DNA from: Streptomyces geranii
Lineage (GTDB): Bacteria > Actinomycetota > Actinomycetes > Streptomycetales > Streptomycetaceae
Reading direction: 5' to 3'
DNA length: 45,697 nt
Assembly (NCBI RefSeq): GCF_002954775.1
Contig: NZ_PJME01000066.1
Location: forward strand, 1-45,697
Numbering within the stretch: position 1 is the first letter of the stretch; each line of letters begins with the position of its first letter. A program made the position numbers and the translations under genes. This document shows, piece by piece, positions 38,879-45,697 of this stretch. Under the pieces are notes generated by a model. The model saw only the letters and a program-made list of their open reading frames with translations, had not been told where the DNA came from and ran no database searches.

Positions 38879-39280
38879 ACATCTGTCGACCAATCATCCG
38901 GGCGGCGGCAGGACTCGGCGTCCGCCCGGATCGCCCCACCGTTGTGGCGGGGGCTTGTCGTCAGGAAGGGATCTTGGCTCATGGAAGTAGGAAAATCCCA
39001 ATGGAATCAGGGCTTTGTGGCGTTACTCACCCGTGACCCATTCGGGTGGACACCCGTACCCCCGGGCCGATTTGACGGCGGTCGCGCACCCCCGGACCAG
39101 CGCGGAGACCTCGCGATTGCGACCGTGTACCACGCGCGTCGCGCAAGTCGGGCGGGCCGGTCGGGGGACCGGGGACTACGCCGAACGGGGGATCTCGTCC
39201 GGTCACTTCCCGGCTCGTTCCGGACAGGCCGTCGCCGGGACGGACGGGCCCGGCCGATGCGGGTCCGCCGACCGGGTGGG
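38879..39280. other. 402-bp gap with no supported gene
   Basis: This stretch between the riboswitch and the 102-residue gene holds no reading frame that looks coding. Around 38975-39030 the base composition falls locally (GGAAGTAGGAAAATCCCAAT region), which is where the riboswitch promoter would be expected; no clear -10/-35 pair was identified. Confidence 0.5.
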
Positions 39281-39589
39281 TCAACCGGCGGGCTCGCGCG
39301 GAACCGTGACACGCGCCGTGCGGCGCTCCCCGTCGAGAACGCGCAGCGCACGCGCCAGCGTATGGGCATGCACCTCCGCCTCGCCACGCTGATGCATCAA
39401 TTCGAGCGCGTCCCGCAGCGCGACCGCCTTGGCGACGAGCGCCTGCGCGGCCCGCAGTCCGCGGTAGGTGTCGCCGTGGTAGGCGGGGTTGATACGGCCG
39501 AGCAGATCGGCCACTTCGAGGTAACGGTCGATCAACTCGCCCTCTGCGCGGGTCAGTGCGGGCAGCGGAGGCAGTTCGGGCGGAAGCAT
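39281..39589 (-). CDS. Unknown 102-residue protein linked to ClpP
   Basis: I do not recognise this protein. It is 102 residues, mostly helical, with a Pro-rich N terminus (MLPPELPPLPALT), a helix LIDRYLEVADLLGRINPAYHGDTY, and a central amphipathic stretch (AAQALVAKAVALRDALELMHQRGEAEVHAHTLARAL). No signal peptide, membrane helix or metal motif is seen. A good ribosome site (GAGGTGAGC) is present and it starts 7 bp after the clpP stop, so it is co-transcribed with clpP. It could be a ClpP partner or adaptor by position only. Confidence 0.65.
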   Translation of the reverse strand: MLPPELPPLPALTRAEGELIDRYLEVADLLGRINPAYHGDTYRGLRAAQALVAKAVALRDALELMHQRGEAEVHAHTLARALRVLDGERRTARVTVPREPAG

Positions 39590-39596
39590 CGGCGGC

Positions 39597-40244
39597 TCAC
39601 CTCGTGCCGGGGGAGGGGTGCGAGGACGACTTGCGGCTGGGCACGATCCGGTCCACCAGCCCGTACTCCAGGGCGGCCCGGGCGTCGAGGATCTTGTCCC
39701 GCTCGATGTCCGCGGTGACCTGCTCCGGGCTCTGTCCGGTGTGCCGTACGAGCAGTTCCTCCAGCAGCCTACGGACCCGGCCCAACTCCCGCGCCTGAAT
39801 GGCGAGATCGCTCACCTGCCCCTGGACGGGGCCGGACAGCGAGGGCTGGTGGATCAGCATCCGGGCCCCCGGCAGCGCGCTGCGCTTGCCCGGCGTACCG
39901 GCGGCGAGCAGCACGGCCGCAGCGGAGGCCGCCTGGCCCAGACAGACGGTCTCGATGTCGCAGGTGACGTACTGCATCGTGTCGTAGATCGCCGTCATCG
40001 CGCTGAACGAGCCGCCGGGGGAGTTGATGTACAGCGAGATGTCCCGGTCGGGCGCCAGGTATTCGAGATGCATGAACTGCGCCATCACGTCGTTCGCCGA
40101 GACGTCGTCGACCGGCGTCCCGAGAAAGACGATCCGGTCCTCCAGGAGCCGGGAGTACGGATCCATCGTCCGGGTCCCGTTGCTCGTGCGCTCGGTGAAC
40201 TCGGGCAGGACATGGCGGGCCGACGGATCGTCGATGTCGTTCAT
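39597..40244 (-). CDS. clpP: ATP-dependent Clp protease proteolytic subunit
   Basis: A 215-residue ClpP peptidase. The catalytic triad is Ser107 (GQAASAAAV), His132 (LIHQPS) and Asp183 (ERDKIL); the oxyanion segment is INSPGGSFSAM. It forms tetradecamers that degrade unfolded or tagged proteins with Clp ATPases. The first 27 residues before MDPYSRLLEDR may be a propeptide; the ATG at 40244 is supported by GAGGAGG. Streptomyces carry several clpP genes, and this lone copy with an unknown partner resembles the accessory type rather than the clpP1-clpP2 pair. It is divergent from an orphan YefM-type antitoxin gene. Confidence 0.95.
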   Translation of the reverse strand: MNDIDDPSARHVLPEFTERTSNGTRTMDPYSRLLEDRIVFLGTPVDDVSANDVMAQFMHLEYLAPDRDISLYINSPGGSFSAMTAIYDTMQYVTCDIETVCLGQAASAAAVLLAAGTPGKRSALPGARMLIHQPSLSGPVQGQVSDLAIQARELGRVRRLLEELLVRHTGQSPEQVTADIERDKILDARAALEYGLVDRIVPSRKSSSHPSPGTR

Positions 40245-40277
40245 GGCGTGCGCCTCCTCGATGGCTTCCGTAAGAAA

Positions 40278-40292
40278 TGTACAGGACGTACA
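40278..40292. promoter_or_regulatory. YefM/Phd-type operator overlapping the clpP promoter
   Basis: TGTAC-AGGAC-GTACA is a palindrome containing TGTACA, the core recognised by YefM-type antitoxins. On the minus strand it overlaps TACATT, a plausible clpP -10. It lies 39 bp before the antitoxin ATG. Confidence 0.55.
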
Positions 40293-40330
40293 GAGTCTGG
40301 TGGAAGGAGGGCGGGTCTAAGCTGGAAGAC

Positions 40331-40606
40331 ATGGCCTACGAGATTCCGGTGACGCAAGCCAGGGCTGAACTCGCCGAGCTGATCAACAAGGTGGTGTACG
40401 GCGGTGAGCGCGTCGTCGTGACGCGGCACGGCAAGCCCCTCGTCGCCCTGGTCTCCGCGGCCGATCTGGAACGGCTCGACGAGCTGGACGCGGCGGACGA
40501 GCAGGTCGTCAGTGCCGTCTCCAGCGTCCGGGAGGTCGCCGCGGCGCCCGTCGAGCGGCAGCGGTTCGGGATCGCGGCGGAGCACCGGCGGCCGGGGGCC
40601 CACTGA
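40331..40606 (+). CDS. Phd/YefM-family antitoxin, apparently orphan
   Basis: A 91-residue protein starting at MAYEIPVTQARAELAELINKV (40331). The N-terminal Phd/YefM fold is complete (VTRHGKPLVALVSAADLERLDELD), followed by a divergent C-terminal tail. Such proteins bind DNA through the N-terminal half and neutralise a RelE/YoeB- or Doc-type toxin through the tail. No toxin gene follows: a terminator comes 52 bp after the stop and the next gene is on the other strand. TAAGCT 7 bp upstream may be a -10 for a leaderless mRNA. It may be an orphan regulator of the divergent clpP gene. Confidence 0.88.
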   Translation: MAYEIPVTQARAELAELINKVVYGGERVVVTRHGKPLVALVSAADLERLDELDAADEQVVSAVSSVREVAAAPVERQRFGIAAEHRRPGAH

Positions 40607-40657
40607 TCACGCCCGTGGGCTGTCCGGGCGGCCGGGGATGACCCGGTGAACGAACGG

Positions 40658-40697
40658 GACCGGGTGCCCCCGTCCGCTACGGCGGGGGCACCCGGTC
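40658..40697. terminator. Bidirectional terminator, 15-bp stem
   Basis: GACCGGGTGCCCCCG (40658-40672) pairs with CGGGGGCACCCGGTC (40683-40697) between the convergent antitoxin and membrane-protein genes. Confidence 0.9.
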
Positions 40698-40715
40698 GGT
40701 TCTCTGGGTGGGCGG

Positions 40716-41741
40716 TCAGCTCGCCAGGGCGGGCTCCCGCTCGGCGGCCGGTGCCGGCTCGCTGTTCCCGTCCCGCGTACGGCGCTTGAGCGTCTCGCCC
40801 AGCAGGATCGCGCCGAGGCCCAGCGCCGCCCACCAGGCCAGGGTCAGGGCCGGACCCAGCGCCGCCGCGCCGTCGAAGAACGTCACCGAGCGGAGCAGCG
40901 AGGCGCCCGCACCCGGCGGCAGCCACTGGCCGATCGCGCCCACCGGCTCGGGCAGCAGCTGCGGGGCGCCGGCGGCTCCGGAGAACGGGTTGCCGATCAG
41001 GACGACGGTCAGGCCGCCGAGGCCGATCCCGGCGTTGCCGAGCAGTGCCGCCAGTCCGGCGACCGCGCCGCTCACCGCGAGCGCCGTCAGCCCGAGCGCA
41101 CCGGCCTCGGCCCACCAGTCGCCGGTGAGCACGCCGAGCCAGCTGTGCGCGATCGAGGCGGCGACGACACCGACCAGCGCGGCGCTGCCGACCAGGGCGC
41201 CCACCGCGCGTACCCCGCGCAGCCCGAGCAGGGTGACCACCGCGCCTGCGGCCACACCGGCCAGGGCCAGCGGCAGCACGCTCGCGCCGAAGGCGGCGCC
41301 GCGCGGGTCGTTCGTGGCGGCTGGGACGACGTCCACGGTGGTGACCTGGGCGCCGGATTGCGCCGCCTCCGTGGTCACCGCCTGCTGAAGGAGCTGGGCG
41401 ACGACGGGGCTCGCGGCGGACGCGGTGAGCAGCTTCGGGCCCTGGGCGGTGACGACGACCGCGCCGTATACGGTCCGGTCCTCGATGGCGTCCCGGGCGG
41501 CGGCCTCGTCTGTGTACCGGTGCAGCTCGAAGGCGCCCTCGTGGGCCGACAGCTGCTGCTCGACCTGGGTGACCGCGCTCGCCGGGCCCGCCACGCCGAG
41601 CGGCAGGTCACGGGGTGCGGTGCGGGCGGCGGGCCAGGCGAAGGCCCAGAGCGCCAGCGCGACCAGGACGGGCACCAGGACGATTACGGCGATCATGTGG
41701 CGGCGGTGCTCCTGCGTGGCCGCGGCGGACGTGGTGGGCAT
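40716..41741 (-). CDS. ABC-2/YhgE-Pip-like integral membrane protein
   Basis: A 341-residue membrane protein. One helix near the N terminus (about 17-36, IAVIVLVPVLVALALWAFAW) is followed by an extracytoplasmic domain (about 40-155: TPRDLPLGVAGPASAV... and AAATNDPRGAAFG) and then about six C-terminal helices. This layout is that of the YhgE/Pip and ABC-2-type permease-like families, often linked to drug or lipid export. No ATPase is adjacent. It is divergent from a TetR regulator across a gap holding duplicated repeats, so it is probably that regulator's target and may be a resistance or efflux component. Substrate unknown. Confidence 0.82.
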   Translation of the reverse strand: MPTTSAAATQEHRRHMIAVIVLVPVLVALALWAFAWPAARTAPRDLPLGVAGPASAVTQVEQQLSAHEGAFELHRYTDEAAARDAIEDRTVYGAVVVTAQGPKLLTASAASPVVAQLLQQAVTTEAAQSGAQVTTVDVVPAATNDPRGAAFGASVLPLALAGVAAGAVVTLLGLRGVRAVGALVGSAALVGVVAASIAHSWLGVLTGDWWAEAGALGLTALAVSGAVAGLAALLGNAGIGLGGLTVVLIGNPFSGAAGAPQLLPEPVGAIGQWLPPGAGASLLRSVTFFDGAAALGPALTLAWWAALGLGAILLGETLKRRTRDGNSEPAPAAEREPALAS

Positions 41742-41780
41742 GGTTTCCCCTCGAATCGGTTAGACCCTGGTGGATCTAAA

Positions 41781-41858
41781 AAGAAGGATCGTTCGTTTTA
41801 GGTGCGTCACCACAGTCCTGCGATCGGCGTCCCTTGTCAAGAAGGAATGTTCGTTTTA
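41781..41858. promoter_or_regulatory. Duplicated 20-bp TetR operator candidate
   Basis: AAGAAGGATCGTTCGTTTTA (41781-41800) and AAGAAGGAATGTTCGTTTTA (41839-41858) match at 18 of 20 positions in direct orientation, 58 bp apart. The second copy lies 11 bp before the TetR start; the first is 39 bp from the membrane-protein start. They are AT-rich against the background. Confidence 0.65.
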
Positions 41859-41869
41859 CTTTTGACGGC

Positions 41870-42520
41870 ATGGCTCGCGTATCCCAGGAACACCTCGACG
41901 CCCGCCGCCGTCAGATCCTCGACGGCGCGGCCCGCTGCTTCGCCCGCAACGGCTTCCATGCCACGTCCATGCAGGACGTGCTCAAGGAGGTCGACCTCTC
42001 CGCAGGGGCCGTCTACCGCTACTTCAGCGGCAAGGAGGAGCTGATTTCCGCCATCGTCACCGAGGTGCTGACGGAGGTCCGCGACACCTTCGAGGCCGCG
42101 GGCAGGCAGAGCCCACCTCCGCCGCCGGAGGTGATGGTCGGCGAGGTGATGGGCAGGATGCTGAGCCTGCGCCCGGGGCTGGTAGACGAGGGCAGGGCCG
42201 TCTTCCCCCGGTTGATCGTCCAGGTCTGGGCCGAGACCCTGCGCGACGACGAGCTGTCGAAGGTGCTGAACGAGGGGCTCGCCAAGGTCAGCACGGTGTG
42301 GGTGGGGCTGGTCGAGCGGTACCAGGAGAACGGGATGATGCGGGCCGACGTACCGGCAGCGAGTGTCGCCCGGACCATGATCGCCGCGGCCCAGGGATTC
42401 ATCGCGCAGATGGCCCTCTTCGGCAGCGCGCCGGTGGAGGTGCTTCAGGAAGGTCTGCGCGGTCTGATGAGCTGGGACGGGCCCGACGTCGTCGGTCCGG
42501 ATGGATCACTGGGCGGTTAA
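41870..42520 (+). CDS. TetR-family transcriptional regulator
   Basis: A 216-residue TetR regulator starting at MARVSQEHLDARRRQIL (41870). The helix-turn-helix at about 12-58 reads AARCFARNGFHATSMQDVLKEVDLSAGAVYRYFSGKEELI. The ligand-binding domain follows with a helical dimer interface near the C terminus (MIAAAQGFIAQMALFG). It is divergent from a YhgE/Pip-like membrane protein, with two 20-bp repeats between. It most likely represses itself and the membrane protein and responds to an unknown small molecule. The urease operon follows on the same strand 111 bp later but is probably separately transcribed. Confidence 0.94.
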   Translation: MARVSQEHLDARRRQILDGAARCFARNGFHATSMQDVLKEVDLSAGAVYRYFSGKEELISAIVTEVLTEVRDTFEAAGRQSPPPPPEVMVGEVMGRMLSLRPGLVDEGRAVFPRLIVQVWAETLRDDELSKVLNEGLAKVSTVWVGLVERYQENGMMRADVPAASVARTMIAAAQGFIAQMALFGSAPVEVLQEGLRGLMSWDGPDVVGPDGSLGG

Positions 42521-42631
42521 CGTCCTTGAAACTCCGGCCAACTAGCGTGCCCATTCGCGCCACCTGCGGTTTTGGTGGCATCGGCAACCGGACCCCGCAC
42601 GGTCCGGAGCGAGGATGTGAGGTGTGACGCC

Positions 42632-42934
42632 GTGCAACTGACTCCGCACGAGCAGGAGAGGCTGCTGATCCATGTGGCGGCGGACGTGGCCGAGAAGCGC
42701 CGGGCCCGAGGGCTCAGGCTGAACCATCCCGAGGCGGTCGCGCTGATCACCTCGCACATCCTCGAAGGCGCCCGTGACGGCCGCACGGTCGCCGAACTGA
42801 TGTCCTCCGGGCGCAAGTTGCTGACCAGGGCGGACGTCATGGAGGGCATCCCCGAGATGATCCACGACGTCCAGGTCGAGGCGACCTTCCCGGACGGCAC
42901 CAAGCTCGTCACCGTCCACGACCCGATCGTCTGA
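42632..42934 (+). CDS. ureA: Urease gamma subunit
   Basis: A 100-residue urease gamma subunit, the standard length, from GTG 42632 (MQLTPHEQERLLIHVAADVA). Family landmarks: GLRLNHPEAVALI, EGARDGRTVAELM and DVQVEATFPDGTKLVTVHDPI. It forms the outer part of the (alpha-beta-gamma)3 urease that hydrolyses urea to ammonia and carbamate. An upstream frame to 42572 is not conserved. It is the first gene of ureABC-ureF; the promoter should lie in 42521-42631. Confidence 0.97.
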   Translation: MQLTPHEQERLLIHVAADVAEKRRARGLRLNHPEAVALITSHILEGARDGRTVAELMSSGRKLLTRADVMEGIPEMIHDVQVEATFPDGTKLVTVHDPIV

Positions 42935-42945
42935 GGGGGCCCGCC

Positions 42946-43249
42946 GTGATTCCCGGAGAGATCCTGTTCGCCGACGGACCCGTTGTGTACAACGAGGGCC
43001 GCGAGGTGACGTCGATGACCGTGCTGAACGCCGCCGACCGGCCCGTCCAGGTCGGCTCCCACTACCACTTCGCCGAGGCCAACCCCGGCCTGGAGTTCGA
43101 CCGCGCGGCAGCGCGCGGCAAGCGGCTCAACATCGCCGCGGGCGCCGCCGTGCGCTTCGAACCCGGGATCCCCGTCGACGTCGAACTCGTCCCGCTCGCC
43201 GGCGCGCGCATCGTGCCCGGACTGCGCGGGGAGACCGGAGGTGCCCTCG

Positions 43250-43257
<8 letters not shown>
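42946..43257 (+). CDS. ureB: Urease beta subunit
   Basis: A 103-residue urease beta subunit from GTG 42946 (MIPGEILFADGPVVYNEGRE), standard length. Landmarks: VQVGSHYHFAEANPGLEFDR and GAAVRFEPGIPVDVELVPLAG. It bridges the gamma and alpha subunits. The start is 11 bp after ureA, and its last codons overlap the start of ureC by 8 bp, indicating coupled translation. Confidence 0.97.
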
Positions 43258-44971
<1,714 letters not shown>

Positions 44972-44987
44972 TGGGGAGGCGGTCGCG

Positions 44988-45653
44988 ATGAGCAGGGCGG
45001 CGTTGCTGGTACTGGCGGACGGCCGCTTCCCCGCCGGGGGTCACGCGCACTCCGGTGGTGCGGAGGCCGCGGTCAAGGCCGGGCGCATTACGGGTGCGGC
45101 GAGCCTGGAGGAGTTCTGCCGGGGTCGGCTGCACACGGCCGGGCTGGTGTCGGCGGCGCTGGCTGCGGCTGCGGCAGCGGGCGTCGACCCGGTCGCCCTG
45201 GACGGCGCGGCGGACGCTCGCACGCCGTCACCGGTGCTGCGGGTCGCCGCGCGAAAGCTGGGGCGGCAGTTGATGCGGGCGGCCCGGGCGACGTGGCCGT
45301 CGCCGGAACTGGACGCGCTGGCAAGGGAGTTCCCCAAGGGGGCACACCAGCCGGTGGTGCTGGGGCTGACGGCCCGGGCGGCGGGGCTGGGGGCGGAGGA
45401 GGCGGCGTACTGCTCCGTGTACGAGTGCGTGAGCGGGCCCGCGTCGGCGGCTGTGCGGTTGCTGAGCCTTGATCCGTTCGATGCGACGGGGGTGTTGGCT
45501 CGGTTGGCGCCGGAGTTGGACCGGGTGGTGGACCGGGCGGTGGAGGTCGCGGGGTGGGGTGAGGTGGAGAGGCTGCCTGCGGCTTCGGCGCCGATGCTGG
45601 AGGTGGGGGCGGAGGGGCACGGGGGGTGGGCGGTACGACTGTTCGCGTCGTAG
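44988..45653 (+). CDS. ureF: Urease accessory protein UreF
   Basis: A 221-residue UreF-family chaperone, all helical: LLVLADGRFPAGGHAHSGGAEAAVKAGRI at the N terminus and ALAREFPKGAHQPVVLGLTARAAG in the middle. With UreG and UreD/UreH it activates apo-urease by directing Ni and CO2 to the active-site lysine. A GGGGAGG site precedes the ATG. The next gene (ureG would be expected) is not visible in the 44 bases left in the window. Codons in the second half are unusually G/T-ending. Confidence 0.95.
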   Translation: MSRAALLVLADGRFPAGGHAHSGGAEAAVKAGRITGAASLEEFCRGRLHTAGLVSAALAAAAAAGVDPVALDGAADARTPSPVLRVAARKLGRQLMRAARATWPSPELDALAREFPKGAHQPVVLGLTARAAGLGAEEAAYCSVYECVSGPASAAVRLLSLDPFDATGVLARLAPELDRVVDRAVEVAGWGEVERLPAASAPMLEVGAEGHGGWAVRLFAS

Positions 45654-45697
45654 CTTCCTTCGCCCCCGCCGCCCCTACCCGTACCCATCCTGGGGGG

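Overview
The window reads as chromosomal DNA of a Streptomyces or close relative. It has very high GC with C/G-ending codons, GTG/TTG starts, GTGA/ATGA translational overlaps, and a whiE-type aromatic polyketide locus. It also has a WhiJ-like regulator with DUF397 and ATP-binding partners, and the bio and ure operons. All identifications come from reading the sequence and family knowledge; no searches were run.

Left flank (1-8.0 kb), all on the minus strand: a GDSL hydrolase, two CNNM/CorC-type membrane proteins, a GNAT acetyltransferase, two secreted polysaccharide-active enzymes (alginate-lyase-like with C-terminal CBM13; GH19 chitinase with N-terminal CBM13), a DJ-1/PfpI protein and a VOC protein. 

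Pigment locus (8.2-19.8 kb): a large SARP-NB-ARC-TPR regulator with a TTA codon at position 5, then the divergent spore-pigment arrangement: FAD hydroxylase (minus), and on the plus strand SchA/CurD protein, cupin, KS-alpha, KS-beta/CLF, ACP, aromatase and TcmI-type cyclase. A 25-bp perfect hairpin separates the last gene from a convergent O-methyltransferase. The gene order matches whiE ORFVIII / ORFI-VII. The adjacent SARP and methyltransferase go beyond the core set as I know it.

Surface and transport block (19.8-26.2 kb): a secreted beta-helix protein, a class F sortase, a small secreted membrane-anchored protein with two copies of a KPxGGMHTGGGAL motif, and a MacB/FtsX-type ABC exporter pair.

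Middle (26.2-34.7 kb): an RHH antitoxin-like / degenerate Fic-Doc-like pair with a readable autoregulatory promoter, a secreted esterase divergent from a LuxR-family regulator that lacks its ATPase domain, and the biotin genes bioB-bioA-bioD with divergent bioF. BioB carries an unusual Gly/Cys/His tail.

Right part (34.7-45.7 kb): DUF397 + WhiJ-like XRE (TTA codon) + ATP-binding triad; LysR/LysE divergent pair; an NlpC/P60 cell-wall hydrolase preceded by a recognisable ydaO-type cyclic-di-AMP riboswitch; ClpP with a small unknown partner, divergent from an orphan Phd/YefM antitoxin across a TGTACA-type operator; a membrane protein divergent from a TetR regulator with duplicated 20-bp repeats; and ureABC-ureF. 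I recall bio and ure genes lying close together in the S. coelicolor arm region, so the pigment locus may sit in a different chromosomal context here than whiE does there.
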